Origin: J054 sp964613615
GTDB lineage: Bacteria; Pseudomonadota; Gammaproteobacteria; Steroidobacterales; GCA-2729495
Assembly: GCA_964613615.1 (NCBI GenBank)
Contig: CAZTIB010000057.1
Location: forward strand, 1-64,000
Reading direction: 5' to 3'
DNA: 64,000 nucleotides
The notes below the pieces were generated by a model that worked only from the letters and a program-made list of their open reading frames with translations, ran no database searches and had not been told where the DNA came from. Below, piece after piece: positions 25,238 through 34,335 of the stretch. Positions within the stretch are counted from its first letter, which is position 1, and each line of letters begins with the position of its first letter. The translations under genes and the position numbers were made by a program.

Positions 25238-26222
25238 TGGGTTCCGGCTGCGCGCTTGCGCCGGTGTCATTCTCCTGCTGTTCTTGCTTGTCGCCGACGC
25301 CTGGGCGGCTGATGAGCCGCGCCAGTGGCTGATGCGGATGACGGTCGCTGTCGAAGACATCAACTATGAAGGCAGCCTCGTGCACATGCACGGTGGCGAA
25401 GCGGATATCCTGCGCATCGTGCATCGTGCCAAAGATGGCCAGGTGGCCGAACGCATTACCGCCGTGGACGGCAAAGGCCGGGAGATCATTCGCAACAACG
25501 ACCTGGTCACTTGCATCCTTCCTGACCAGATGGCGGTTCATGTCGAACCGCGGGACGCCAGGGCGCGAGCGCAGAGCCCGCTGCAGGGTAGTCTGCCCAG
25601 CGTCGAATCCCTCGACGAGCGTTTGTACGACCTGACGCTCGAAGGACAGGGCACCGTCGCTGGTCGAAACTGCCAGATCCTGGCAGTGCAGCCCATGGAC
25701 TCGTATCGCTATGGCTATCGCTTGTGGCTGGATCAGGCCACCGGCTTACCGCTGAAGATTCAAATGCGGGATGCGGGTGGCGGTGTGCTCGAGCAAATCT
25801 TGTTTACCGAGATCCGGCTGCCCGAAGAGATTCCCGATGCGGCGCTTGAGCCATCTCTCGATACCGACGGTTTTGAGATGATGCGGGGCGTGGCTGTGAG
25901 TGAGGGTGATGAGATGCCGACCGCTGACTGGCGCGCTGCGGATCTGCCCGACGGGTTCATGCTGACAACGGTGAAATCGAAGTACGCACCAGGTGCCGAT
26001 ATGCCCACCGAGCAACTGGTTTATTCCGACGGTCTCGCTGCGGTTTCCGTATTCATCGAAGCGGCGCAGACCGAGGGTGGGGCATCCGGCGGTGCGTCGA
26101 GCATGGGTGCTGCGAACGCGTACACAACGAGCCGTGACGGTCACCTGATCACGGCTGTCGGTGAAGTGCCGGTGCTTACGGTGGAGCGCATCGCGCTGTC
26201 TACCGCACCCGGTATTCGTTAA
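25230..26222 (+). CDS. rseB: Sigma-E regulatory protein RseB
   Basis: A 330-residue periplasmic protein that shields RseA from DegS and senses lipopolysaccharide intermediates. GTG 25230 gives a clean signal peptide (about 1-27, hydrophobic VILLLFLLVADAWA). The mature part shows the RseB/MucB fold: EDINYEGSLVHMHGGEADILRIVHRAKDG, then YRYGYRLWLDQATGLPLK, and a C-terminal small domain with TVKSKYAPGADMPTEQLVYSDGLAAVSVFIE. Confidence 0.93.
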   Translation: MSDGFRLRACAGVILLLFLLVADAWAADEPRQWLMRMTVAVEDINYEGSLVHMHGGEADILRIVHRAKDGQVAERITAVDGKGREIIRNNDLVTCILPDQMAVHVEPRDARARAQSPLQGSLPSVESLDERLYDLTLEGQGTVAGRNCQILAVQPMDSYRYGYRLWLDQATGLPLKIQMRDAGGGVLEQILFTEIRLPEEIPDAALEPSLDTDGFEMMRGVAVSEGDEMPTADWRAADLPDGFMLTTVKSKYAPGADMPTEQLVYSDGLAAVSVFIEAAQTEGGASGGASSMGAANAYTTSRDGHLITAVGEVPVLTVERIALSTAPGIR

Positions 26223-26229
26223 CTCCTCG

Positions 26230-26676
26230 ATGCTCGAGCGAACGGGTACGGTTCTTCGCTGCGGCACGAAACGCATCGAGGTACAACTCGACCCGGTCAT
26301 TGCGTGCGCCGGCTGTGCCGGGACTGGTGGCTGCGGTATCGGGCCGCTGGTGAACGCGCTGCGCCGGGGACCAGATACCTGTGTGCTGGCATTGCCGGAC
26401 AGCGAGCTTTACCCGCCCGGCGCGCGGGTGCGGGTATGCCTGCCGGCGCCGCGCATGTTGCGGGCAGCCTTTGTGGCTTATGGCCTGCCGCTGGCAACGA
26501 TTTTCGGCGGGTCCTGGCTGGCCTCCGGCCTGGCTGCGACCAGCGCCGACTTATGGGCCACCGCCGGTGCCCTCGGCGGCCTCGTGGTCGGGGTGATGGT
26601 CGGGCGGCGCCTGGTTCGCGATAGTGACGGTCCGCGTTTGCTGCCTGCAGACCCGCCCGTTGCTGCGGCGTCGTGA
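26230..26676 (+). CDS. rseC: SoxR-reducing/RseC family membrane protein
   Basis: A 148-residue protein of the RseC/MucC family. It has an N-terminal cytoplasmic part with a cysteine cluster (CAGCAGTGGCG, residues about 23-33) and two transmembrane helices (about 75-95 and 102-122). Family members modulate sigma-E activity and, in SoxR-reducing complexes, redox state. It is separated from rseB by 7 bp. A degP/mucD gene, which follows in pseudomonads, is absent; a glutaredoxin-like gene comes next. Confidence 0.9.
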   Translation: MLERTGTVLRCGTKRIEVQLDPVIACAGCAGTGGCGIGPLVNALRRGPDTCVLALPDSELYPPGARVRVCLPAPRMLRAAFVAYGLPLATIFGGSWLASGLAATSADLWATAGALGGLVVGVMVGRRLVRDSDGPRLLPADPPVAAAS

Positions 26677-26942
26677 GCTCATCGCCTGTACTCACGGTTT
26701 TCAGCCGCCGCGGCTGTCATCTTTGTGAAGACCTGCTCGGTGAGCTAGAACCCTTGTTGCGCGGCCGGGCGGTGGTCGATGTGCGGGACATAGACCTCGA
26801 TGACTCATTGCGCGAGCGCTACCACACGCGGGTACCCGTCGTCTCTGCCGCGGGAGTGGAGCTTTGCCACTACCATCTCGACCGGCCGGCGGTGCTGGCC
26901 TGGCTCGACCAGGTCGCACCGAGAGACAGCCGTTTAACCTGA
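26673..26942 (+). CDS. Glutaredoxin family (DUF836) thiol protein
   Basis: An 89-residue thioredoxin-fold protein with an active-site CHLC (Cys15 and Cys18) in FSRRGCHLCEDLLGEL and a cis-proline strand TRVPVV. Start is GTG 26673, overlapping the rseC stop as GTGA. DUF836 proteins are small disulfide reductases of uncertain target. Being between rseC (itself cysteine-rich) and lepA is common in non-enteric gammaproteobacteria. Confidence 0.88.
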   Translation: MSSSPVLTVFSRRGCHLCEDLLGELEPLLRGRAVVDVRDIDLDDSLRERYHTRVPVVSAAGVELCHYHLDRPAVLAWLDQVAPRDSRLT

Positions 26943-26996
26943 CGGCCGGCGTCCCACGCCGTCTATACTCTGCACGTTGTATCGCGCCCCTTGTCC

Positions 26997-28790
26997 ATGA
27001 AACACATTCGCAATTTCTCCATCATCGCGCACATCGATCACGGCAAGTCCACGCTGGCCGACCGGCTGATCGAGCGTTGCGGTGGTCTTGAGGCCCGGGA
27101 GATGGCGGCCCAGGTGCTCGATTCCATGGATCTCGAGCGCGAACGGGGTATCACCATCAAGGCGCAGAGCGTGTCTCTGAACTACACGGCGCATGATGGC
27201 CAGGAGTACCAGCTCAATTTCATCGATACTCCGGGTCACGTGGACTTCTCCTACGAAGTTTCGCGTTCACTGGCCGCCTGCGAAGGCGCACTGCTGGTTG
27301 TGGATGCCGCACAGGGTGTCGAAGCACAGAGTATTGCTAACTGCTACACAGCCGTAGAGCAGGGTCTGGAAATTATTCCCGTGGTTAACAAGATCGACCT
27401 GCCGTCGGCAGAGCCCGAGCGGGTGCTGAACGACGTGCGGGAGATTATCGGTCTGGATACCGAGCATGCAGCGCTGGTCAGCGCGAAGACCGGCGAGGGC
27501 ATCGACGATCTGCTGGAACTGCTGGTCGCGCGTGTCCCGCCGCCCGAAGGCGATCCCGACGCGCCGCTGCAGGCGCTGATTATTGATTCATGGTTCGACA
27601 GCTATGTGGGCGTGGTCTCCCTGGTGCGAGTGGTGAACGGCGTGCTCGACGGCCGCGCGAAGATTCGCGTGATGTCCACCGGGCGCAGTCACGTCGTGAC
27701 AGAGCTGGGTGCATTCACGCCAAAGATGACCCGCCGCAAGACGCTGCAGCCTGGCGAAGTGGGTTACCTGATCGCGGGCATCAAGGATATCGACGGGGCG
27801 CCGGTCGGCGACACGGTAACCATCGACGCACGGCCGGCGGACGGGCAGTTGCCGGGCTTCAAGGCAGTGAAGCCGCGCGTATTCGCCGGCCTGTTTCCGG
27901 TGAACTCGGAGCAGTTCGAGGAGTGCCGGGAGGCGCTGCATAAACTGCGGCTGAATGATGCAGCCCTGCACTACGAGGTGGAAACATCAGCGGCCCTGGG
28001 TTTCGGTTTTCGCTGCGGTTTTCTCGGCATGCTGCATATGGAAATCGTGCAGGAGCGTCTCGAGCGCGAATATGGTCTCGCGCTGATTACCACGGCGCCG
28101 ACGGTCGTCTTCGAAGTCGTCACTACCAAGGGTGAAACGATGCGGGTGGATAATCCGGCCTCGCTGCCCGACGCCTCACTGTGCGCAGAAATTCGCGAAC
28201 CTTATATTCGTGCCAGCCTGCTGGTGCCGCCGGAGTTCGTGGGGCCCGTGATGCAGCTCTGCGTAGGGCGGCGCGGCGTGCAGAAGCGTATGGACTATGT
28301 CGGCAGCCAGGTGGCGCTGGAATATGAGCTGCCGATGGTTGAGATCGTGCTCGACTTCTTTGATCGGCTGAAGTCCATCAGTCGCGGCCACGCGTCCTTC
28401 GATTATGAATTTTCGCGGTTCGTGCCGGGACAACTCGTCAAGCTCGATGTCCTGATCAATCGCGAGCGGGTCGATGCCCTGTCGGTCATCGTGCACCGGG
28501 AATCGGCCCGGCCGCGGGGCCGTGAGCTGGTAGAAAAGCTGCGCGAACTCATTCCCCGCCAGATGTTTGAAGTGGCCATTCAGGCCGCCATCGGGTCGCA
28601 GATAATCGCTCGCGCCAACGTCAAGGCCTTGCGCAAGGATGTGACGGCCAAACTCTACGGCGGCGATGTCACGCGCAAACGCAAGCTGCTGGAGAAGCAG
28701 AAAGCCGGCAAGAAACGGATGAAGCAACTTGGTTCGGTGGAAATACCGCAGGAGGCCTTCCTGGCAGTGCTCAAAGTCGGCCGTGACTGA
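26997..28790 (+). CDS. lepA: Elongation factor 4 (LepA) back-translocating GTPase
   Basis: A 597-residue ribosome-associated GTPase. G-domain motifs: AHIDHGKST (G1, about 11-19), DTPGHVDF (G3), NKIDLP (G4); then the EF4-specific C-terminal domain (about 490-597) ending KVGRD. The ATG at 26997 gives the standard MKHIRNFSIIAHIDHGKS start; TTG 26991 is an alternative. LepA affects translation initiation and ribosome biogenesis. lepB follows after 94 bp. Confidence 0.97.
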   Translation: MKHIRNFSIIAHIDHGKSTLADRLIERCGGLEAREMAAQVLDSMDLERERGITIKAQSVSLNYTAHDGQEYQLNFIDTPGHVDFSYEVSRSLAACEGALLVVDAAQGVEAQSIANCYTAVEQGLEIIPVVNKIDLPSAEPERVLNDVREIIGLDTEHAALVSAKTGEGIDDLLELLVARVPPPEGDPDAPLQALIIDSWFDSYVGVVSLVRVVNGVLDGRAKIRVMSTGRSHVVTELGAFTPKMTRRKTLQPGEVGYLIAGIKDIDGAPVGDTVTIDARPADGQLPGFKAVKPRVFAGLFPVNSEQFEECREALHKLRLNDAALHYEVETSAALGFGFRCGFLGMLHMEIVQERLEREYGLALITTAPTVVFEVVTTKGETMRVDNPASLPDASLCAEIREPYIRASLLVPPEFVGPVMQLCVGRRGVQKRMDYVGSQVALEYELPMVEIVLDFFDRLKSISRGHASFDYEFSRFVPGQLVKLDVLINRERVDALSVIVHRESARPRGRELVEKLRELIPRQMFEVAIQAAIGSQIIARANVKALRKDVTAKLYGGDVTRKRKLLEKQKAGKKRMKQLGSVEIPQEAFLAVLKVGRD

Positions 28791-28884
28791 CGCAGTGGCC
28801 AGTCGTGCCCCATGGCGTGGTCCGTGCTATGGTCCGCCCCGGCGGGCTGTGGTGCCCGGTGTGCGCGCGTTCTGACGAGTTGGT

Positions 28885-29661
28885 ATGAGTCTCGATTTCT
28901 CCTTATTGCTGGTGGTGGCCACGGGCCTGTGCGGCCTGATCTGGGGCCTGGACGCCCTGTTGTTCGCCAGCCGCCGCCGCGACGTCGTGGCCGCGGTAGA
29001 GGTGCGTGATCCCGTTCTCGTCGAGTACGCCCGTTCTTTCTTTCCGATATTGCTGATCGTGCTGGTTATACGCTCGTTCATGTTCGAGCCTTTCCGTATT
29101 CCCAGTAGTTCAATGGTGCCGACCTTGCTGATCGGCGACTTCATTTTTGTGAACAAGTACACATATGGATTGCGCCTGCCGGTACTGAACACGAAGATCG
29201 TCGAGGTTGGGGAACCGGCTCGCGGTGACGTGGTGGTATTCAGGCTGCCGGCTGATCCCAGCACCAATTACATCAAGCGCCTCGTGGGCCTGCCGGGAGA
29301 CACTATCGAATATGTGAACAAGCGCCTTTACATTAATGGCGAAGCGGTAGATTTTGAGGTAGTAGGAGCCTACGAAGGCGCGGGTAACGCCCGTGCTGTG
29401 CTGGGGCGGGAGACCATCGACGATAAGGAGCATTCGGTGTTGCTCGTCGAGGGACAACGCAGTCAGGAGGGCACCTACCGCATCCCTGAGGGATATTATT
29501 TCATGATGGGCGACAACCGGGACAACAGCCGCGACAGCCGCTATCGCGGAGTGGGGCTCATCCCCCAGGGCAACATTGTTGGCAAGGCCGTGCGAGTCTG
29601 GATGAACTGGGAGTTTCCGAAGGCACCGCAATGGCGGCGCATCGGCAGCGCAATTCAGTAG
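28885..29661 (+). CDS. lepB: Signal peptidase I
   Basis: A 258-residue inner-membrane serine protease that removes signal peptides from exported proteins. Two N-terminal transmembrane helices (about 5-27 and 52-66) precede the periplasmic catalytic domain. Catalytic Ser76 is in IPSSSMVPTLLIGDF and Lys131 in YIKRLVGLPGD; box E MGDNRDNSRDSR is near the end. It is shorter than E. coli LepB (324 aa), as usual outside enterics. Part of the lepA-lepB-rnc-era-recO-pdxJ-acpS run. Confidence 0.97.
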   Translation: MSLDFSLLLVVATGLCGLIWGLDALLFASRRRDVVAAVEVRDPVLVEYARSFFPILLIVLVIRSFMFEPFRIPSSSMVPTLLIGDFIFVNKYTYGLRLPVLNTKIVEVGEPARGDVVVFRLPADPSTNYIKRLVGLPGDTIEYVNKRLYINGEAVDFEVVGAYEGAGNARAVLGRETIDDKEHSVLLVEGQRSQEGTYRIPEGYYFMMGDNRDNSRDSRYRGVGLIPQGNIVGKAVRVWMNWEFPKAPQWRRIGSAIQ

Positions 29662-29683
29662 TATCGGCGACAGGAGTAGGCAC

Positions 29684-30049
29684 ATGCGCAACAGACAAAG
29701 TGGCATCACGGGCATTGGCTTCCTGATCATCGCAATACTCGTGGTGGTAATCGGTTTTGCGGGCTTGAAGTTAACGCCTGTCTATCTTGAGCACATGAAG
29801 ATCGTCAGCGTGCTGGAAGATGTGAAGAAAAACCTGGACGGGACGAATCCGTCGATTCAGCTGATCAAGTCGGCGATCGGCAAGCGTCTGAATATCGAGA
29901 TGGTCAATGCGGTCCAGAGGCAGGACTTCAAAATCAAGAAGTCGGAAGTTGGCTACAGCGTGCGGGTGCAATATGACCGCGAGACGCCCTACATTGCCAA
30001 CATTTTTCTCCTCGCCCGCTTCAATAACGCCGTAGAGATTCGCCGTTGA
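29684..30049 (+). CDS. DUF4845 domain protein
   Basis: A 121-residue protein with one N-terminal transmembrane helix (about 8-30, ITGIGFLIIAILVVVIGFAGLK) and a short extracytoplasmic domain. The family is regularly found between lepB and rnc; its function is unknown. The N-terminus RNRQSGITGIGFL resembles a type IV pilin-like GxxE-less leader (QSGITG), but no pilin processing glutamate is seen. Its stop overlaps the TTG start of rnc. Confidence 0.85.
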   Translation: MRNRQSGITGIGFLIIAILVVVIGFAGLKLTPVYLEHMKIVSVLEDVKKNLDGTNPSIQLIKSAIGKRLNIEMVNAVQRQDFKIKKSEVGYSVRVQYDRETPYIANIFLLARFNNAVEIRR

Positions 30050-30723
30050 CGAGTGCGGCGGACTGGTCGTCCCAGCGCCTGGGCTACCGGTTCGTCGACG
30101 AGCAGCTGCTGGAGCTTGCATTGACTCATCGCAGTGCCGGCGGTGCGCATAACGAACGGCTGGAGTTCCTGGGCGATGCCGTTCTCGGCATGGCCATCGC
30201 CAGATCCCTTTACGAACAGAAACCCGATGCCCGCGAGGGTGCGCTGAGTCGCTACCGGTCGCGCCTCGTGCGCAAGGAAACCCTGGCCGAAGTCGCCCGC
30301 GAACTGGATCTCGGAGCCCAGCTGCGCATGGGGGCCGGGGAGCATCGCAGCGGCGGCCACCAGCTTAGTGCGGTGCTTGCTGATGCGCTGGAAGCGTTGT
30401 TAGGAGCTGTTCTCCTTGACGGCGGTCTCGCTGCGGCAGGGGACGTGATCGAGCGCCTCTTTGCCCCTCGCCTCCGGGCGCTGCCGGCCGAGGCCGACTT
30501 GGTGGATGCGAAGACCGCCCTGCAGGAATACCTGCAGGCGCGGGGACTGCCCCCACCGCAATACGATCTCGTGGATGCCACCGGCGCTGCGCACGCGCGC
30601 ACTTTCCACAGTTGCTGCCGCATTGCGGATCTGGAGCTGGAAACCGCCGGCACCGGCACCAGCAGGCGACTGGCGGAACAGGCTGCGGCGGTTGCGGCTT
30701 TGGAGCAGATTGGCGGTGGATGA
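30046..30723 (+). CDS. rnc: Ribonuclease III
   Basis: A 225-residue double-strand-specific endoribonuclease that processes rRNA and regulates mRNAs. The nuclease signature ERLEFLGDAVLGM is at residues 37-49; the second acidic cluster is in LADALEALLGAVLLDGG. A C-terminal dsRNA-binding domain covers about 155-222 (TALQEYLQARGLPPPQYDLV... LAEQAAAVAAL). Starts at TTG 30046 (TTGA overlap with the DUF4845 stop). Confidence 0.96.
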   Translation: MTSAADWSSQRLGYRFVDEQLLELALTHRSAGGAHNERLEFLGDAVLGMAIARSLYEQKPDAREGALSRYRSRLVRKETLAEVARELDLGAQLRMGAGEHRSGGHQLSAVLADALEALLGAVLLDGGLAAAGDVIERLFAPRLRALPAEADLVDAKTALQEYLQARGLPPPQYDLVDATGAAHARTFHSCCRIADLELETAGTGTSRRLAEQAAAVAALEQIGGG

Positions 30724-31618
30724 TACGGCTTTCCGCTCCGGCTTTGTGGCAGTGGTCGGCCGGCCGAATGTGGGCAAGTCGACGTTAGTCAACGCGCTGG
30801 TTGCGGAGAAAATCAGCATCGTCACCCCGAAGCCGCAGACCACCCGGCACAGCATCCTCGGTATCCTGTCCCGCGACGACTGTCAGCTGGTGTTTGTGGA
30901 TACGCCGGGTCTGCACGATCCTGGCAAACAGTTGATGAACCGGGCGATGGTGAAATCGGCCAGCGCGTCCCTCGCCGGCGCCGAACTAGCGCTGCTGGTA
31001 GTGGCGGCGACGGGCTGGCGGCCGGGCGATGACTTCGCCTGGGAACGGTTGCGCTCCAGCGGTGTGCCGGCCTTGCTGGTGGTGAACAAGCTCGACCTGG
31101 TGCGCCCGCGAGACAAGGTTCTCGGCTTTCTCGAAGACTGTGCGCAGCGTGTGGATGTGGAAGCCATCGTGCCGGTATCGGCCCGTACCGGAGACAACCT
31201 GGAGCGCTTGCTCACGCTGATTCGAGAACGCTTGCCTGAGGGCCCGCCGCTGTTTCCTGTGGACATGAAAACCGACCGGGGCGTGGAATTCCGGATAGCC
31301 GAGGTGATTCGCGAGAAACTGTTGTTGGCACTGCGCCAGGAAGTACCCTACGGTCTGGCTGTGGAGGTGCGGGCCCTTGAGCGCCGTGACGACCTGCTGC
31401 TGGCTGACGTGACCATCTGGGTCGACCGCACGTCGCACCAGGGCATGGTGATTGGCCGCGGCGGTGAAGGGATCAAACAGGTCGGTCGTGCGGCGCGGCT
31501 GGACCTGGAAAAAGTGTTGGGACAGCACCTGCACTTGGAGACGAGAGTGAAGGTGAAGGCAAACTGGCGTGACAGCGCAGCAGCGCTGCGTCAGCTTGGG
31601 TATGAGGAGCCCCGTTGA
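30716..31618 (+). CDS. era: GTPase Era
   Basis: A 300-residue GTPase that binds the 3' end of 16S rRNA and matures the 30S subunit. G1 GRPNVGKST, G3 DTPGL and G4 NKLD are present in the N-terminal half; the C-terminal KH domain has GMVIGRGGEGIKQVGRAARLDLEKVLG. Start GTG 30716 (or TTG 30710) lies inside the rnc end. Normal length. Its stop overlaps the recO start as TTGA. Confidence 0.96.
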   Translation: MDDTAFRSGFVAVVGRPNVGKSTLVNALVAEKISIVTPKPQTTRHSILGILSRDDCQLVFVDTPGLHDPGKQLMNRAMVKSASASLAGAELALLVVAATGWRPGDDFAWERLRSSGVPALLVVNKLDLVRPRDKVLGFLEDCAQRVDVEAIVPVSARTGDNLERLLTLIRERLPEGPPLFPVDMKTDRGVEFRIAEVIREKLLLALRQEVPYGLAVEVRALERRDDLLLADVTIWVDRTSHQGMVIGRGGEGIKQVGRAARLDLEKVLGQHLHLETRVKVKANWRDSAAALRQLGYEEPR

Positions 31619-32337
31619 AGGCCGATCGGGTCGAACTGGAAGCCGCCTACATTCTGCATGCGCGGCCTTATCGCGAGACCAGCCAGCTGTTGGAGGTGCT
31701 CGGTCGCCAGCATGGCCGTCTCGGCCTCGTCGCGCGCGGGGCCCGCGGACCCAAGGCCCGCTGGCGCCCATTGTTGCAGCCATTCCGTCCGCTGCACCTG
31801 TCCTGGAGTGGCCGCGGCACGCTCTGCACGTTGCGCAACGCTGAACCCGCGGCGCCGCCGGCGCTCTTGCAGGGCCGGCGCCTGTTGTCGGCCTTTTACC
31901 TGAACGAGCTGCTGCTGGGTTTTACGACCCGGGGCGACCCGCACCCGGAACTGTTTGCGCACTACACGGCGGCCCTGACGGGCCTGGCGGGTGCGGATGA
32001 TGCCGAGGTGCCGTTGCGCCGCTTCGAACTGGCGCTGCTGAACGAGACCGGCTACGGCCTCGATGCCAAACGGGACGGGCTGCACGGGGCGCCGATTGAT
32101 CCCGGGCAGCGCTACTCCTATCAGCCGGAACGCGGCGCGGTGCCGGTAGATCGGGACGGCGGCGAGCGCGTGGTGCTGACCGGGGCCAGCCTGCAGGCCA
32201 TCGCCGCGGGCAGCTTCCGTGGCGCCGAAGATCTGCGGCTGGCAAAGCGGCTGCTGCGCCAGCTGCTGGATCACCACCTGGGCCACCGGCCGCTGCAGAC
32301 CCGCCGGGTATTTGCGGAGATGCGCCTGCCGCGTTGA
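31615..32337 (+). CDS. recO: DNA repair protein RecO
   Basis: A 240-residue recombination mediator that loads RecA with RecR and anneals single strands. The N-terminal OB-fold reads ELEAAYILHARPYRETSQLLEVLGRQHGRLGLVARGARGPK; the C-terminal helical part includes RRFELALLNETGYGLD. The zinc-binding cysteines present in some RecO proteins are absent, as in E. coli. The start is TTG 31615. Confidence 0.94.
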   Translation: MKADRVELEAAYILHARPYRETSQLLEVLGRQHGRLGLVARGARGPKARWRPLLQPFRPLHLSWSGRGTLCTLRNAEPAAPPALLQGRRLLSAFYLNELLLGFTTRGDPHPELFAHYTAALTGLAGADDAEVPLRRFELALLNETGYGLDAKRDGLHGAPIDPGQRYSYQPERGAVPVDRDGGERVVLTGASLQAIAAGSFRGAEDLRLAKRLLRQLLDHHLGHRPLQTRRVFAEMRLPR

Positions 32338-32415
32338 CGCCACATTGCGGGCCCGACGGCGAAAGTGCGAACATTCGGGGCCGCGTGCGATTCGCGCGCC
32401 AGTGGAGCTGCCCGA

Positions 32416-33159
32416 ATGTCTCAGGCCAATCGCATTCTGCTGGGTGTGAATGTTGACCACGTGGCCACGCTGCGCCAGGCCCGTGGCACCCGGTATCCCG
32501 ACCCGGTGGATGCCGCGTTGCTCGCCGAACGGGCCGGTGCTGACTCGATTACCGTGCACTTGCGCGAAGACCGGCGGCACATCCAGGAACGTGATCTGAG
32601 GATCATGCTAGATGTACTGCAAACCCGCATGAATCTGGAAATGGCGGTCACTGACGAGATGCTGGCCATCGCCGGCAAGCTGCGCCCGAGCGACTGTTGC
32701 CTGGTTCCGGAGCAGCGCGAAGAACTCACGACGGAGGGCGGCCTGGATGTGGCGAGCCAGATCGAGCGCGTGACTCACGCTTGCCGCACGCTGAACGAGC
32801 AGGGCATCCGCGTGTCACTGTTCGTCGATCCGGATGTGGCGCAGCTCGATGCCGCCTCCAGCACGGGGGCACCCGTGGTGGAACTGCACACCGGTTGCTA
32901 TGCCGATGCCGCAGAGCAGGGCCACCGGGCGCGGGAACTGGAGCGGCTGCAGCGCGCATCGCGTCACGCCAACCGGTTGGGCCTGACGGTGCACGCCGGC
33001 CACGGACTGCACTACCACAATGTGCAGGCGATCGCGGCCATTCCGGAAATCGTGGAACTGAATATCGGCCACGCGATCATTGCCCGGGCTGTCATCGACG
33101 GGCTGGCCCGGGCGGTAGGCGACATGCATGGGTTAATGATCGCGGCCCGAACCCAGTGA
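32416..33159 (+). CDS. pdxJ: Pyridoxine 5'-phosphate synthase
   Basis: A 247-residue TIM-barrel enzyme that condenses 1-deoxyxylulose 5-phosphate with aminoacetone 3-phosphate to form pyridoxine 5-phosphate (vitamin B6). Motifs: LGVNVDHVATLRQARG, HLREDRRHIQERD, VPEQREELTTEGGL, and VHAGHGLHYHN. ATG 32416 gives the standard start. Its stop overlaps the acpS start (GTGA). Confidence 0.97.
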   Translation: MSQANRILLGVNVDHVATLRQARGTRYPDPVDAALLAERAGADSITVHLREDRRHIQERDLRIMLDVLQTRMNLEMAVTDEMLAIAGKLRPSDCCLVPEQREELTTEGGLDVASQIERVTHACRTLNEQGIRVSLFVDPDVAQLDAASSTGAPVVELHTGCYADAAEQGHRARELERLQRASRHANRLGLTVHAGHGLHYHNVQAIAAIPEIVELNIGHAIIARAVIDGLARAVGDMHGLMIAARTQ

Positions 33160-33545
33160 TCTTCGGCATCGGCATCGACATCCTCAAGGCAGAACGCGTG
33201 CACGCTGCCTACGCGCGTTTCGGTGAACGCTTCGCGCAGCGCTTGCTGATGCCAGAAGAGCTGGCGCTGTTCGGCCGCGCCAAGCGCCCGGAGCGTTTCC
33301 TCGCGATGCGCTTCGCGGCCAAAGAGGCAATCGTGAAAGCCATGGGTACCGGCTTTGCCAACGGCATGTGGATTCGCGATGCGGGGTTTCTGCCCGACCG
33401 GTTCGGCAGGCCGGAAATAGTTTTCTCGCCCCGGGGGCGCACGCGGTGCGCGGGACTCGGTATTGGCGACGGCCACCTGAGCCTGACGGATGAAGCGGGC
33501 CTGGTAGTGGCCGTGGCCGTCTTGTTACGAGCTGTCGAGGAGTAG
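33156..33545 (+). CDS. acpS: Holo-[acyl-carrier-protein] synthase
   Basis: A 129-residue 4'-phosphopantetheinyl transferase that activates acyl carrier protein. The start GTG 33156 gives IFGIGIDILKAERV, with the metal-binding aspartate; the second motif is FLAMRFAAKEAIVKAMGTG with the catalytic glutamate-lysine pair. Last gene of the lepA...acpS run; 3 bp separate it from the exonuclease gene. Confidence 0.96.
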   Translation: MIFGIGIDILKAERVHAAYARFGERFAQRLLMPEELALFGRAKRPERFLAMRFAAKEAIVKAMGTGFANGMWIRDAGFLPDRFGRPEIVFSPRGRTRCAGLGIGDGHLSLTDEAGLVVAVAVLLRAVEE

Positions 33546-33548
33546 CGC

Positions 33549-34331
33549 GTGAACAGCCTGGTGTTCGATATCGAGACCGTCCCCGATACGGCACTCGGCC
33601 GGCAATTGCTGAACATCGAACCATCGCTGTCGGACGAGGGCGTTGCCAAGGCCATGACCTTCAAGCGGATGCAGGAAACGCAAAGCGAATTCCTGGCGTT
33701 GCATCAGCACCGCATCGTGGCGATATCTGTCGCGCTCCGCCGCGGCGACCAGTTCAAGTTGTGGAGCCTGGGCAGCGAAGACAGCGACGAAGCTGAACTG
33801 ATCACCCGCTTCTTCGAAGGCCTGGAAAAATACCTGCCCGATCTCGTGTCGTGGAATGGCAGCGGCTTCGACTTGCCATTGTTGCATTATCGCGCCCTGA
33901 AGCACGGCGTCGCGTCACCACAGTACTGGGAGGTGGGTGAGGAGAATCGGGAGTTTCGCTTCAACAATTATCTCGGTCGCTTTCACTGGCGCCACATCGA
34001 CCTGATGGACGTATTGTCCGGGTACCAGCCTCGCAGCCGGGCGAAGCTCGACGAAATCGCGGTGATGCTGGGATTTCCCGGCAAGCTTGGCATGTCAGGT
34101 GACAAGGTCTGGGATGTTTACTGCAGCGGTGGCCTGAAGCAAATACGCGACTACTGCGAAACGGACGTGCTCAATACCTACCTGATCTACCTGCGCTTTC
34201 AGCATCTGCGTGGCTTGTTGGACGACACCGCGCTGGCGGCGGAAGAAGGACGCGTGCGGGCGCACCTGGCTGGCAGCGACGCCCCCCATCTGCAGGAATT
34301 TCTCGCTGCCTGGCCGGCCCCGGCGGACTGA
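33549..34331 (+). CDS. Predicted 3'-5' exonuclease of the DnaQ/PolB-like superfamily
   Basis: A 260-residue protein with the three exonuclease motifs: ExoI VFDIETVPD (Asp7, Glu9), ExoII LVSWNGSGFDLPLLHYRA, and ExoIII RDYCETDVLNTYLIYLRF. It corresponds to the COG3298 type of stand-alone PolB-like exonucleases, whose biological role is not established. GTG 33549 is the start. rlmD follows 4 bp later, so the gene belongs to the same transcript. Confidence 0.85.
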   Translation: MNSLVFDIETVPDTALGRQLLNIEPSLSDEGVAKAMTFKRMQETQSEFLALHQHRIVAISVALRRGDQFKLWSLGSEDSDEAELITRFFEGLEKYLPDLVSWNGSGFDLPLLHYRALKHGVASPQYWEVGEENREFRFNNYLGRFHWRHIDLMDVLSGYQPRSRAKLDEIAVMLGFPGKLGMSGDKVWDVYCSGGLKQIRDYCETDVLNTYLIYLRFQHLRGLLDDTALAAEEGRVRAHLAGSDAPHLQEFLAAWPAPAD

Positions 34332-34335
34332 CGCG

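Noticed and set aside
26941..26996. Inverted repeat and TATACT hexamer before lepA
   Set aside because: GACGGC/GCCGTC arms and a -10-like TATACT exist, but no matching -35 at a usual distance and no T-run; too weak to call.
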